Below are positions 53,722-62,603 of a stretch of DNA of 64,000 bases, in pieces. Position numbers and translations under genes: made by a program. The notes below the pieces were generated by a model. The model saw only the letters and a list, made by a program, of their open reading frames with translations. It had not been told where the DNA came from and did not search any database. Origin of the DNA: Acidobacteriota bacterium (GTDB lineage: Bacteria > Acidobacteriota > Vicinamibacteria > Vicinamibacterales > CAVVIG01); NCBI GenBank assembly GCA_016195265.1, contig JACPZW010000069.1:33151-97150 (forward strand), read 5' to 3'. Position 1 is the stretch's first letter. Every line of letters starts with the position of its first letter.

Positions 53722-54846
53722 ATGCCTCTGATGAGCGGAGCGATGCAGTCGCGGCTCGCCGACGCCAACCTCCTCGACATTGCCGGGAAACTCGACGCCG
53801 GCGTCAGGCTCACGCTCGAGGACGGCGTGCGGCTGTTCGACTGTCCCGATCTGCTCGCGGTCGGCTGGCTCGCGAACCGCGAGCGCGAGAAGCGGCACGG
53901 CGCGCGCACGTTCTACAACTTCAACATCCGGCTCGAAGCGACCAACGTCTGCGTCGCGAGCTGCCTGTTCTGTTCGTTCGCGCGGCTCAAGCCCGGCGAT
54001 CCGGGCGCGTACACGCTGTCGCTCGATCAGGCGTGGGACAAGCTGCGGCGCCGCGCGAATCAGCCGCTGACCGAAGTCCACGTCGTCAACGGGCTGCATC
54101 CCGATCTGCCCTGGAGCTACTACACGGACCTGCTGCGCGGCTTCAAGCAGATCCGGCCGGACATTCACTTGAAGTGTTTTACCGCGGTCGAGATCGCGTT
54201 CTTCGCGGAGCTGTACGGCAAGACCGACGAGCAGGTCTTGCGGGAGTTGATGGACGCGGGCCTCGACTCGCTGCCGGGCGGCGGCGCCGAGATCTTCTCC
54301 GCGCGCGTGCGGAAGAAGATTGCGAACGATCCGAACAAGTGCGATGCCGATCGCTACCTGTCGATCCACCGGCTCGCGCACCGGCTCGGCATGCGTTCGA
54401 ACGTGACCATGCTCTACGGCCACATCGAGACGGCGGAGGAGCGCGTCGACCACATGCTGCGCGCGCGGGCGCTGCAGGACGAGACGGGCGGCTTCCAGGC
54501 GTTCATCCCGCTGGCGTTTCACCCCGACAACAACCAGATGCGGAAGCTGCCCGCGCCGAGCGCGGCCGACACGCTGCGCGTGCACGCGGTCGCGCGGCTG
54601 ATGTGCGACAACATCGATCACGTCAAGGCGTTCTGGATCGCGACGGGCGTTGAGGTCGCGCAGACGTGTCTGTGGTTCGGCGCCGACGATCTCGACGGGA
54701 CCGTGCAGGAAGAGAAGATCTACCACATGGCCGGCTCGCGGACCCCGGAGTCGATGACAACGCGCGAGATCGCGCGGCTGATTCGGGCGGCGGGGCGGGA
54801 GCCGGTCGAGCGCGACACGTTATATAACGTGGTGGCGCACGCCTGA
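53722..54846 (+). CDS. mqnE: aminofutalosine synthase
   Basis: Radical-SAM enzyme, ~374 residues, first committed coupling step of the futalosine route. The cluster motif is CVASCLFC, with NGLHPDLPWSYYTDLL, GGGAEIF and AFIPLAFHPDNN. ATG at 53722 with GAGAGAAGAG upstream. Divergent from btuB; its promoter must lie within or next to riboswitch DNA. Confidence 0.92.
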   Translation: MPLMSGAMQSRLADANLLDIAGKLDAGVRLTLEDGVRLFDCPDLLAVGWLANREREKRHGARTFYNFNIRLEATNVCVASCLFCSFARLKPGDPGAYTLSLDQAWDKLRRRANQPLTEVHVVNGLHPDLPWSYYTDLLRGFKQIRPDIHLKCFTAVEIAFFAELYGKTDEQVLRELMDAGLDSLPGGGAEIFSARVRKKIANDPNKCDADRYLSIHRLAHRLGMRSNVTMLYGHIETAEERVDHMLRARALQDETGGFQAFIPLAFHPDNNQMRKLPAPSAADTLRVHAVARLMCDNIDHVKAFWIATGVEVAQTCLWFGADDLDGTVQEEKIYHMAGSRTPESMTTREIARLIRAAGREPVERDTLYNVVAHA

Positions 54847-54885
54847 GGCGCCGCACCGTGCGGCTGGTTGCCCGGACAACCCAGA

Positions 54886-54894
54886 TGCTATAAT
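54886..54894 (+). promoter_or_regulatory. extended -10 promoter for nadA
   Basis: TGCTATAAT with perfect TATAAT at 54889-54894. A TTGCCC lies ~15 bases upstream of the -10, a short spacer, but the TGn extension compensates. It gives a leader of about 100 bases before nadA. Confidence 0.6.
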
Positions 54895-55006
54895 TCTCGG
54901 AACGCCAGGCTTCATCGGCGCCGGCCGGTTGGAGCGTGGCTTTTTCGTAACCCGGGTTTGAGAAAGTTTTCACAAGCGCGCAAGCGTGCAAGCACGCGCG
55001 AGGGCC

Positions 55007-56137
55007 ATGCTGATTCCCCTGTTGACCGACTACGAGAAGGCGCACATCAGCGAGCGCCAGGCGTTGCCGGACGCATACCTCGGTCTGTCGGACGCGGACA
55101 TGGACGTGCGCATCGCCGCGGCCAAACGCGCGCTCGGCTCACGCGTCGTGATCCTCGGTCATCACTATCAGCGCGACGAAGTGATCAAGTTCGCCGATCA
55201 CACCGGCGACTCCTTCAAGCTCGCCCAGCAGGTCAGCAAGCATCCCGACGCCGAGTTCATCGTCTTCTGCGGCGTGCACTTCATGGCCGAGAGCGCGGAC
55301 GTTCTCAGCGGCGACCATCAGCAGGTGATCCTTCCGGACCTGGCCGCCGGCTGCTCGATGTCCGACATGGCCGCGCCCGATCAGCTGGACCTCTGCTGGA
55401 GCGATCTCCAGCAAATGGGCATCACGTCCGTCGTGCCCGTCACGTACATCAACTCGGCGGCGGCCATCAAAGCCTTCTGCGGCGAGCATGGCGGCGTCGT
55501 CTGCACGTCGTCGAACGCCGCGGCCACATTGAAGTGGGCGTGGGAGCGCGGCGAGCGGATTCTCTTTCTTCCCGATCAGCATCTCGGCCGCAATACGGCC
55601 TACACGCTCGGCGTCCCGCTCGATCAGATGGTCGTGTGGGATCCGAACGAGATTTGGGGCGGACTCGAGCCCGACGCCGTGCAGCGCGCACGCCTGATTC
55701 TCTGGAAGGGCCATTGCTCGGTGCACGCCCGTTTTACGGTGCGGCAGATCGAACAGGTTCGCGCGCAGCGTCCTGGCGTGCGGGTCGTCGTGCATCCCGA
55801 GGTGACGTGGGATGTCGTCCAGGCGGCCGACGACTGCGGATCCACCGAGCACATCATCAAGACCGTGACGAACAGCCCGGTGGGATCCGTCTGGGCCGTC
55901 GGCACTGAAGTCCACCTCGTGAACCGGCTCGCGCGGCAACTGGCGCCGGACCGCACGGTCATTTCTCTGGACCAATTCGGGTGCCTGTGCTCCACGATGT
56001 TCCGCGTTTCCCCGAATCACCTGCTCTGGACCCTCGAGGGCCTCGTCGACGGCGTCGTGCACAATCGCATCGTCGTGCCCGACGAACAGAAACACTGGAC
56101 GAGGACCGCGCTCGACCGCATGCTTTCCATCTCGTAG
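55007..56137 (+). CDS. nadA: quinolinate synthase
   Basis: ~376 residues, makes quinolinate from iminoaspartate and DHAP. It has [29 protein letters not shown] (in part) and the [4Fe-4S] cysteines in FCGVHF, VCTSSN and FGCLCS. The ATG at 55007 follows GCGAGGGCC. No nadB or nadC nearby in the window. Confidence 0.93.
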   Translation: MLIPLLTDYEKAHISERQALPDAYLGLSDADMDVRIAAAKRALGSRVVILGHHYQRDEVIKFADHTGDSFKLAQQVSKHPDAEFIVFCGVHFMAESADVLSGDHQQVILPDLAAGCSMSDMAAPDQLDLCWSDLQQMGITSVVPVTYINSAAAIKAFCGEHGGVVCTSSNAAATLKWAWERGERILFLPDQHLGRNTAYTLGVPLDQMVVWDPNEIWGGLEPDAVQRARLILWKGHCSVHARFTVRQIEQVRAQRPGVRVVVHPEVTWDVVQAADDCGSTEHIIKTVTNSPVGSVWAVGTEVHLVNRLARQLAPDRTVISLDQFGCLCSTMFRVSPNHLLWTLEGLVDGVVHNRIVVPDEQKHWTRTALDRMLSIS

Positions 56138-56157
56138 CTTCCGCAGGAGGATACTCA

Positions 56158-56757
56158 ATGGCTCACTCGCTCCCCGCCTTGCCGTACGCGCATGACGCGC
56201 TGGAACCGCACATCGACAAGCTGACGATGGAGATTCATCACGGCAAGCATCACAACGCGTACGTGACGAACCTGAACGCCGCGCTCGAGAAATATCCGGA
56301 GCTGCAGTCGAAGAGCATCGAAGAACTGCTCAAGGGGATCAACACCGTGCCGGACGACATCCGGACCGCGGTGCGCAACAACGGCGGCGGCCACGCCAAC
56401 CACTCGATGTTCTGGCAGATCATGGGCCCGAAGGCCGGCGGCGCGCCGACCGGCGCGATCGCGGACGCGATCAAGTCGTCGTTCGGCAGCTTTGAGACGT
56501 TCAAGGAACAGTTCGCGAAGGCCGGCGTCACGCGGTTCGGCAGCGGCTGGGCGTGGGTGATCGATCAGGGCGGCAAGCTCGCCATCGAGAGCTCGGCGAA
56601 CCAGGACAGCCCGCTGATGGAAGGCAAGAAGGTCGTGTTCGGCCTCGACGTGTGGGAGCACGCGTACTACCTGAAGTACCAGAACCGCCGGCCCGATTAC
56701 ATCGGCGCGTGGTGGAACGTCGTGAACTGGGCGGAGATCAATAAGAGGCTTCGCTGA
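56158..56757 (+). CDS. sodA: superoxide dismutase, Mn/Fe type
   Basis: 199 residues with an AGGAGG site before the ATG. Metal ligands: His in [11 protein letters not shown], His in [11 protein letters not shown], Asp and His in [11 protein letters not shown]. The GGGHANH and SSANQDSPL segments are those of Mn-preferring enzymes. No signal peptide, so cytoplasmic. Confidence 0.93.
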   Translation: MAHSLPALPYAHDALEPHIDKLTMEIHHGKHHNAYVTNLNAALEKYPELQSKSIEELLKGINTVPDDIRTAVRNNGGGHANHSMFWQIMGPKAGGAPTGAIADAIKSSFGSFETFKEQFAKAGVTRFGSGWAWVIDQGGKLAIESSANQDSPLMEGKKVVFGLDVWEHAYYLKYQNRRPDYIGAWWNVVNWAEINKRLR

Positions 56758-56857
56758 TATTGCGGATTGCGGAATGCGGATTGCGGATCTGACGCTGTCT
56801 TTTAATCGTCCAGTCGCCCGATAAATCCGCACTCCGCAATCCGAGATCCGCAATCGC
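56758..56857. repeat. TTGCGGAT/ATCCGCAA ladder repeat
   Basis: Left arm ATTGCGGAATGCGGATTGCGG (56759-56786 in part), right arm ATCCGCACTCCGCAATCC with GATCCGCAATCGC, reaching the start codon of the next gene at 56858. Confidence 0.78.
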
Positions 56858-57688
56858 ATGTCCCTTTCCACGGTCCTCTTCCTCTTCCTTTCCCATCTCG
56901 GCGTCGGCATCGCGTGCACGCTGGTGTTCGTGTCCCGCGACGCCGGCGTGAAGTTCTTTCGCTTCAACGCCGGGCTTGCGGCGCTTCTGATCGTCATCGG
57001 CCTGGCGTTCCGCTACGGCGCGCTCGGCCCCGTGGGTGTCGTCGACGCGGATCAGTCGCGGCTCGCGCAACTCGGCGTGCTGACGCTGGCCGGCGCGGAC
57101 GCCGCGCTCGTCGTGTACTGGGCGACGGTCGGCCGCACGCTGGCGGCGATTCGTCCGGCGATTGTCGCGGTGGGTGCCGGGGGCGGTGCCGCCGCGGTCG
57201 TGCTGCAGGCGCTCGCCGTGTCCGTGGACCGCTCGCTGCCCGTCCAGGCGCTGACGGTCGCCAGCTTCGTCAGCTCGGCGGCGATGCTCGGCGGCGCGTG
57301 CACGGCGATGATCCTCGGCCACTGGTATCTCATCCTGCCGTCTATGCAGGTCTCGCATCTCCAGTCCATCGTCAAGCTGCACATCGGATCGATGATCGTG
57401 CGCGTGGCGGTGGTAACGGCGTCCGTGGTCTTCGCGATCGCGACGTGGCAGCCCGGGCTCGGGCCGAGCTTCCGCCACTACATCTTGTCGGTCGACGGCA
57501 TTTTCTTCTGGCAGCGCGTGGCGTTCGGTCTGGCCGGCCCCGCAGTGCTCTCGTATCTCACCTGGGAAACCGCGAAGATCCGCTCGACGCAGTCCGCGAC
57601 CGGCATCCTCTACGTCGACTTCTTCACCGTCGTCGTCGGCGAGGTGCTGGCGAAGTACATCATCCTCGCGACGCGCGTGCCCGTGTAG
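56858..57688 (+). CDS. multi-pass membrane protein of unknown function
   Basis: 276 residues with about eight hydrophobic segments (VLFLFLSHLGVGIACTLVFV, AALLIVIGLAFRYGALG, VASFVSSAAMLGGACTAMIL). A conserved-looking HWYLILPSM and DGIFFWQR lie in loops. No signature that I recognise. The ATG lies directly after a ladder arm. It precedes the SRP RNA gene. Confidence 0.75.
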   Translation: MSLSTVLFLFLSHLGVGIACTLVFVSRDAGVKFFRFNAGLAALLIVIGLAFRYGALGPVGVVDADQSRLAQLGVLTLAGADAALVVYWATVGRTLAAIRPAIVAVGAGGGAAAVVLQALAVSVDRSLPVQALTVASFVSSAAMLGGACTAMILGHWYLILPSMQVSHLQSIVKLHIGSMIVRVAVVTASVVFAIATWQPGLGPSFRHYILSVDGIFFWQRVAFGLAGPAVLSYLTWETAKIRSTQSATGILYVDFFTVVVGEVLAKYIILATRVPV

Positions 57689-57700
57689 TAAAGTGGACGT

Positions 57701-57830
57701 TTGCGGATTGCACCGCGGTCCGGAACCTGTGCAATTTCAGTCTGCGAACCGCGTCAGGGCCGGAAGGCAGCAGCGCTAAACAGATCCTGAGATGTGCCGC
57801 AGGCCCTCCGGGCCGCGGTGGAATGCGCAA
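57701..57830 (+). ncRNA. ffs: signal recognition particle RNA (4.5S type)
   Basis: The universal domain IV signature GTCAGGGCCGGAAGGCAGCA lies at about 57753-57772. The outer ends TTGCGGATTGCACCGCGGTC and GCCGCGGTGGAATGCGCAA can pair for about 15-18 bp. About 130 bases, consistent with a bacterial SRP RNA without an Alu domain. Confidence 0.93.
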
Positions 57831-57831
57831 A

Positions 57832-57913
57832 AGTTAAAACTGAAAAGTGAAAAGAGAAAACTGGAGACCGGCGCTTTTCACTTTTCACTTTTCACTTTTG
57901 AGTTTTCAGTTTC
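57832..57913. repeat. GTTAAAACTGAAAAG ladder repeat before dnaX
   Basis: Left arm GTTAAAACTGAAAAGTGAAA-type units (57833-57862), right arm CTTTTCACTTTTCACTTTT (57873-57899) and AGTTTTCAGTTTC, meeting the dnaX ATG at 57914. Confidence 0.82.
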
Positions 57914-59629
57914 ATGTCCTACTTAGTCATCGCGCGCAAGTGGCGGCCGCAGAAGTTCGACGACGTCGTCGGACAGCAGGCGGTGACGCGGACGCTGCGC
58001 AACGCGCTGTCGAGCGGGCGGCTCGCGCAGGCGTTCGTCTTTGCCGGACCGCGTGGCGTCGGCAAGACGACGACCGCGCGCATCCTGGCGCGCGCGCTGA
58101 GCTGCGTCAAGGGTCCGACGCCTGATCCCTGCGGCGTCTGCGAGCCGTGCGTCGAGATCGCCGAAGGCCGCGACATGGACGTCCTCGAGATCGACGCCGC
58201 AACCCACACCGGCATCGACAACGTCCGCGACGTGATCATCACCGGACTGTCGATCATGCCGGTGCGCGATCGCTACAAGATCTTCATCATCGACGAAGTG
58301 CATCAGCTGTCTCCCCAGTCGTTCAACGCACTGCTGAAGTCGATCGAGGAGCCCCCTCCGCACGTCGTGTTCATGATGGCGACGACCGAGCTGGAGAAGA
58401 TTCCCGAGACGGTCCTCTCACGGTCGCAGGTCTACGAGTTCCGCACCATCAGCACCAAGGCGATCGCCGATCAGCTGCGCACCATCGTGGACGCGGAAGG
58501 CATCACCGCGCCGCAGGAATCGCTGCAGCTGATCGCGCGCGACGCCGAAGGGAGCATGCGCGACGCGCAGAGCAAGCTCGACCAGGTGATCGCGTTCACC
58601 GGGAAAACAATGTCGGGCGAGGACGTCGCAACCGTGCTCGGCCTGGTCGGCCGCGATCTGCTGCTCGACGCCGTGCAGGCGGTGGCCGACGAGGACGCGC
58701 CGGCCGCGTTCACGCTGGCCGCGCGCGCGGTCGAGCTCGGGTACGACCTCCGCGCCGTCTGCCGCGAGCTGTCGCGCGTCGTGCGCGATCTGCTCGTGCT
58801 GACCGTGGATCCATCGCGCCTCAGCGATCCCGAGATCGCCGGCGAGACCGAGCGCGACCGGCTGAAGGATCTGGCGGGCCGCTTCTCGCGCGAGGACCTG
58901 CTGCGCGCGTTCGACGTGCTGACGAAAGCCGAGGTGGACATCCGCGCCTCGGCCCAGCCGCGTTATCACCTCGAGATGGCGCTGCTGCGCTGGATCTACC
59001 TGCGGAAGCTCGTGTCGATCGAGGATCTGATCGCGGGCGCGCCCGCGTCAGCGTCCGCGCCGGCGTCCAGAGCCACCGTGGCGGCGAGACCCACGCCGGT
59101 CTCGCCATCTACCCCGGCAACAAAACCGATCCTGTCGTCGCCATCGACCCCGTCAATCACATCTACCGCGTTGCCGCGCTCCACTCCGGCGTCAGCATCG
59201 ACCCCGGCTGCACCATCCACCCCGTCCCCGGCGTCCAACCCCGCGGGCGGTTTCAAGGACGCGCTCCTTTCGGAAATCCGGAAAGCGAAGGGCGTCTTCT
59301 ACAACATGGTCGTGGCGCAGGCGCAGAAGATCGAAGTCGCCGGCGACCAGATGACGTTCACGTTTTCCCCCGCGCAGCGCGCACTGCGCGAGCAGCTCGA
59401 GCAGAACCGCGCGTGGCTCGAGTCGCTGGCGCAGGCCGCCGCCGGACGCAAGATCGCGATCGTCGGCGTGCAGCAGGACGCGGCCGCCGGCGGACCGCAG
59501 CCGAGCGAAGGCGCGCAGAAGGCCGCCGACAAGAAGAATGCGCTCCGGGAGCAGGCGCTCGCCGACTCGGGTGTGCAGGCAATGCTCGAAGTCTTCCCGG
59601 CGGAAATCCGCGACGTGGAAGAGATCTAG
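57914..59629 (+). CDS. dnaX: DNA polymerase III subunits gamma/tau
   Basis: 571 residues. Clamp-loader AAA+ (1-370): KWRPQKFDDVVGQ, Walker A GPRGVGKTTTA, the zinc module with CVKGPTPDPCGVCEPC, and Walker B IIDEVHQLS. A Ser/Thr/Pro/Ala-rich linker (~380-440), built of repetitive ACCCCG-like codons, precedes a C-terminal tau-like domain. Gene order ffs-dnaX-ybaB-recR is typical. Confidence 0.95.
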   Translation: MSYLVIARKWRPQKFDDVVGQQAVTRTLRNALSSGRLAQAFVFAGPRGVGKTTTARILARALSCVKGPTPDPCGVCEPCVEIAEGRDMDVLEIDAATHTGIDNVRDVIITGLSIMPVRDRYKIFIIDEVHQLSPQSFNALLKSIEEPPPHVVFMMATTELEKIPETVLSRSQVYEFRTISTKAIADQLRTIVDAEGITAPQESLQLIARDAEGSMRDAQSKLDQVIAFTGKTMSGEDVATVLGLVGRDLLLDAVQAVADEDAPAAFTLAARAVELGYDLRAVCRELSRVVRDLLVLTVDPSRLSDPEIAGETERDRLKDLAGRFSREDLLRAFDVLTKAEVDIRASAQPRYHLEMALLRWIYLRKLVSIEDLIAGAPASASAPASRATVAARPTPVSPSTPATKPILSSPSTPSITSTALPRSTPASASTPAAPSTPSPASNPAGGFKDALLSEIRKAKGVFYNMVVAQAQKIEVAGDQMTFTFSPAQRALREQLEQNRAWLESLAQAAAGRKIAIVGVQQDAAAGGPQPSEGAQKAADKKNALREQALADSGVQAMLEVFPAEIRDVEEI

Positions 59630-59655
59630 CCACCAGTCACAAGCCACCAGCCACC
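59630..59655 (+). repeat. CCACCAGTCAC ladder before ybaB
   Basis: GCCACCAGTCACAAGCCACC units between dnaX and ybaB, running to the ybaB ATG at 59656. Same unit type as at 5554-5570 and 61725-61808. Confidence 0.7.
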
Positions 59656-59955
59656 ATGAATATTCAGAACATGATGAAACAGGCGCAGCAGATGCAGGAG
59701 CGCCTGCAGAAACAGATGGCCTCGCTGCGCGTCGAAGGCAATGCCGGCGGCGGCATGGTCACCGTCGTCGTCAACGGCGCCAAGCAGGTGCAGTCGCTGA
59801 AGATCGATCCCGAGGTCGTCTCGAAGGACGACATCGAGATGCTGCAGGACCTGATCGTCGCCGCGATCAACGACGCCCAGCGGAAGGCTGACGAAGAGCT
59901 GCAGGCCGCGATGGGCGGGATGCTGCCGCCGGGGATGAAGTTGCCGGGGATGTAA
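59656..59955 (+). CDS. ybaB: YbaB/EbfC nucleoid-associated protein
   Basis: 99 residues. N-terminal Met/Gln-rich helix ([18 protein letters not shown]), beta strands ([19 protein letters not shown]) and a Gly/Met/Pro tail. A DNA-binding homodimer, in the usual dnaX-ybaB-recR operon. No Shine-Dalgarno visible. Confidence 0.93.
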   Translation: MNIQNMMKQAQQMQERLQKQMASLRVEGNAGGGMVTVVVNGAKQVQSLKIDPEVVSKDDIEMLQDLIVAAINDAQRKADEELQAAMGGMLPPGMKLPGM

Positions 59956-59963
59956 TTTCCGCC

Positions 59964-60557
59964 ATGTCTCTTCCAGACTCTCTTCTCCGGCTCGTCGAGG
60001 AACTTCAGCGCCTGCCCGGGATCGGCCCGAAAAGCGCGCAGCGTCTTGCGTTCCATTTGCTCCGCACGCCGCGCGAGCAGACCGAGCGTCTCGTGGACGC
60101 GCTGCGCGACGTCAAGGAGCGCGTCACGTACTGCTCCGCCTGCAACAACATCACCGACGTCGATCCCTGCGCGTTCTGCAGCAACGAGGCCCGCGACCGC
60201 ACGATCATCTGCGTCGTCGAAGAGCCGCAAAACGTCGCGGCCATCGAGAAGACGCGCGAGTTCAAGGGCACGTACCACGTGCTGATGGGCGCGCTCTCGC
60301 CGCTGCAGGGTATCGGGCCGGACGACCTCAAGATCAAAGGCCTGCTCACGCGCGTCAGCAACGGCGTGCGCGAGATCATCCTCGCAACGAACCCGAACGT
60401 CGAAGGCGAAGCGACCGCGATCTACCTCGCGCGGCTGCTCAAGCCGCTCGGCGTGAAAGTGACGCGCATCGCGATGGGCGTGCCGGTGGGCAGCGACCTC
60501 GAGTACGCCGACGAAGTGACGATGCACAAGTCGATGGAAGGCCGGCGTGAGGTGTAG
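59964..60557 (+). CDS. recR: recombination protein RecR
   Basis: 197 residues. N-terminal helix-hairpin-helix ([20 protein letters not shown]), C4 zinc finger ([17 protein letters not shown]), Toprim domain ([13 protein letters not shown]) and [13 protein letters not shown]. It loads RecA at gaps with RecF/RecO. Confidence 0.95.
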   Translation: MSLPDSLLRLVEELQRLPGIGPKSAQRLAFHLLRTPREQTERLVDALRDVKERVTYCSACNNITDVDPCAFCSNEARDRTIICVVEEPQNVAAIEKTREFKGTYHVLMGALSPLQGIGPDDLKIKGLLTRVSNGVREIILATNPNVEGEATAIYLARLLKPLGVKVTRIAMGVPVGSDLEYADEVTMHKSMEGRREV

Positions 60558-60563
60558 GCACCT

Positions 60564-61184
60564 GTGACGTTGTCGCCGATGCTTCCTCTTTCCTACGAAC
60601 TGCCGTTCGCGATCCTGCTCGTGCTGGGCGGCGCGCTCTCGTGCCTCGCCGGGTATCGGCTCTTCAAGATCGTCCTCGCGATCTTCGGCTTCTTCCTCGG
60701 CGCGCTGCTCGTCAGCTCGACGATGGGCCTCAGCAACACGACCGGCATGATCACCGGCGCCATCGTCGGCGGGATCGTGGGCGTGCTGATCCTCGCGTTC
60801 GCGTACTTCATCGGCAACGCGCTGGTCGGCGCGGGCATCGGCGCCGCGGTCGCGCACATCGGCTGGGGCGTGATGCGCGGTGGCGATCCGCCCGTCGTCC
60901 TGGTGATCGTGCTGACGATCGCGGGCGCGCTGGCGGCGCTGGTCCTCCGCCGGTACGTGATCATCGTCGGGACCGCGTTCGGCGGCGCGTGGACGGTGAT
61001 TCTCGGCGCGCTCGCGATTGCCGGCGATCGCAGCGCCATGCAGGCGGCGGCGGGCGGCGATGTTTGGATCCTGTATCCGATTCCTCCGGCGCCCGGCCGC
61101 GGTTGGATGACGATCGCGTGGACGGTGCTCGGCCTCGTCGGCACGGCCGTGCAGTTGGCGGTGACGGCGAAAAAGAAAAAGTGA
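60564..61184 (+). CDS. DUF4203-like membrane protein
   Basis: ~200 residues with seven hydrophobic segments (LPFAILLVLGGALSCLAGY, FFLGALLVSSTMGL, GIVGVLILAFAYF, GAALVLRRYVIIVGT-type). Gly-rich helices as in TMEM198-like DUF4203. Start GTG 60564 or ATG 60579. Tail KKKK runs into a ladder repeat. Function unknown. Confidence 0.75.
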   Translation: MTLSPMLPLSYELPFAILLVLGGALSCLAGYRLFKIVLAIFGFFLGALLVSSTMGLSNTTGMITGAIVGGIVGVLILAFAYFIGNALVGAGIGAAVAHIGWGVMRGGDPPVVLVIVLTIAGALAALVLRRYVIIVGTAFGGAWTVILGALAIAGDRSAMQAAAGGDVWILYPIPPAPGRGWMTIAWTVLGLVGTAVQLAVTAKKKK

Positions 61185-61262
61185 AAACAGAAAACTGAAA
61201 ACAGAAAACTGACAAGGCGTCTGCTCTCCAATCTGAAATCCGACTTCTGAAATCTGAAATCT
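61176..61262 (+). repeat. GAAAAC and ATCTGAAAT ladders
   Basis: GTGAAAACAGAAAACTGAAA units (61186-61214) followed by AATCTGAAATCCGACTTCTG units (61230-61261). Single-orientation arrays, ending about 13 bases before osmC, which has its own AAGGAGG. Confidence 0.7.
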
Positions 61263-61275
61263 CAAGGAGGCTTCG

Positions 61276-61719
61276 ATGGCGATTTTTGAACGGCATGTTG
61301 ACGTGAACTGGACGGGCTCGGTGATGGAAGGCAAGGGCGAGGCGAAGGCGGGGACGGGCGCGTTCTCGCTGCCGGTCACGTTTCCGGCGCGCATCGGCGA
61401 GTCGGGCGGCAAGACAAGTCCTGAGGAGTTGATGGCGGCGGCGCACGCCGCGTGCTACGCGATGGCGCTCAACGGCACGATCGGCCGCACCGAGGGTGTC
61501 ACTGTGGATTTGACGGCGGTCCGCGCGACCATCACGGCGGACAAAGGCGACGCCGGGATCAAGATCATGTCGTCGAAGCTCGAGGTCACCGCGTACGGGC
61601 TCAAGGGCGCGGACGCGGCAAAGTTCACCGAGATTGCGAAACTGGCGGAAGGGCGCTGCCCGGTGTCGAACGCATACCGCGGCACGATGACGATTACGGT
61701 GGACGCCAAGGTCGCTTAA
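61276..61719 (+). CDS. OsmC-family peroxiredoxin
   Basis: 147 residues. The two peroxidatic cysteines lie in AAHAACYAMAL and EGRCPVSNA; GKTSPEELMAAAHAA is the family motif. Organic-hydroperoxide detoxification is expected. AAGGAGG stands 8 bases before the ATG. Confidence 0.9.
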   Translation: MAIFERHVDVNWTGSVMEGKGEAKAGTGAFSLPVTFPARIGESGGKTSPEELMAAAHAACYAMALNGTIGRTEGVTVDLTAVRATITADKGDAGIKIMSSKLEVTAYGLKGADAAKFTEIAKLAEGRCPVSNAYRGTMTITVDAKVA

Positions 61720-61724
61720 GAACG

Positions 61725-61808
61725 GTGGCTGGTGGCTGGAAAGACAGTCATCAGTCACGAGTCACCGGACACCAGGCTCTTCCGGTCACCAGTCACCAGT
61801 CACCAGTG
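61725..61808 (+). repeat. GGTGGCTGG/CCAGTCACC ladder
   Basis: Left arm GGTGGCTGGTGGCTGG (61724-61739), then CATCAGTCACGAGTCACC and CACCAGTCACCAGTCACC units, running into the GTG start at 61806. Confidence 0.75.
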
Positions 61809-62567
61809 TTTCCAAGAGAACACGGCGCGTACAACCAGCTGCTGTTTCCGCTGATTGCCGCGCTGGCCGTCGGCCGTCCAGGCGCGGCCGCGTTCACATT
61901 CGCCGCTGCCGCCGTTTTCGCATTTCTCGCGCATGAGCCGCTGCTTGTGCTGCTGGGGCAGCGAGGCCCCCGTGCGCGCCACGACGACGGTCCCCGCGCA
62001 ATGCGATGGTTCGCGGCGACCGGCCTTCCCGCCGCCGGCCTCGCCGTCTTTGCGATCGCGACGATGCCGCGCGTCGCGCAGCACGCGGTGATCTTCTGCT
62101 CGGTTCTTGCCGCGATGCTTCTCGCGGTGATCGCCACCCGCCGCGAGCACACGATGGCCGGCGAGATTCTCTCTGCCTGCGTGCTCGCCTCGCTCGCGCT
62201 TCCGGTCGCGCTGGCGTCGCACACAACCCACGCTGTCGCCGTCACGTGCGTGCTGGTCTTCGCGGCGGCGTTCACGACGGCGACCGTCTGCGTCCGCGCG
62301 GTCATCATGCACACGCGACGCCCTCCCGCGATCGCATCGCGCATTGCCGGTGCGCTGACGGCGTGCGGAGCAATCGCGATCCTCGTGTTCAGTGGCGCGA
62401 TCGGATTTGCGTCGACCGTCGCGCCGTGGGCGGCGCTGCCGGTGTGCGCGGCGGGCGTGGTGCTCGTGGCGGCGCCTCCGTCCGCGCGTCAGCTGCGCAT
62501 CGTCGGCTGGACGCTCGTCGCGACGACGGCGGCGGCGGCAGCCATCCTGATCGCTGTGTTCGGATAA
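61806..62567 (+). CDS. YwiC-like membrane protein
   Basis: 253 residues, about six to seven membrane helices. It starts with the family motif PREHGAYNQLLFPL and has AFLAHEPLLVLLGQRG. GTG 61806 is chosen because the motif begins at once; it is the last G of a ladder unit. Function unknown; UbiA-like folds have been suggested. Confidence 0.75.
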   Translation: MFPREHGAYNQLLFPLIAALAVGRPGAAAFTFAAAAVFAFLAHEPLLVLLGQRGPRARHDDGPRAMRWFAATGLPAAGLAVFAIATMPRVAQHAVIFCSVLAAMLLAVIATRREHTMAGEILSACVLASLALPVALASHTTHAVAVTCVLVFAAAFTTATVCVRAVIMHTRRPPAIASRIAGALTACGAIAILVFSGAIGFASTVAPWAALPVCAAGVVLVAAPPSARQLRIVGWTLVATTAAAAAILIAVFG

Positions 62568-62577
62568 TGATCTGTAG

Positions 62578-62599
62578 GGCGGGTCCTTTCGGACCCGCC
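62578..62599. repeat. REP palindrome between convergent genes
   Basis: GGCGGGTCC-TTTC-GGACCCGCC, with flanks AGGGCGGGTCCTTTCGGACC identical to those at 43609. It lies in the 36-base gap between YwiC-like and the convergent DUF711 gene, a good place for a bidirectional terminator-like hairpin. Confidence 0.85.
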
Positions 62600-62603
62600 T
62601 GAT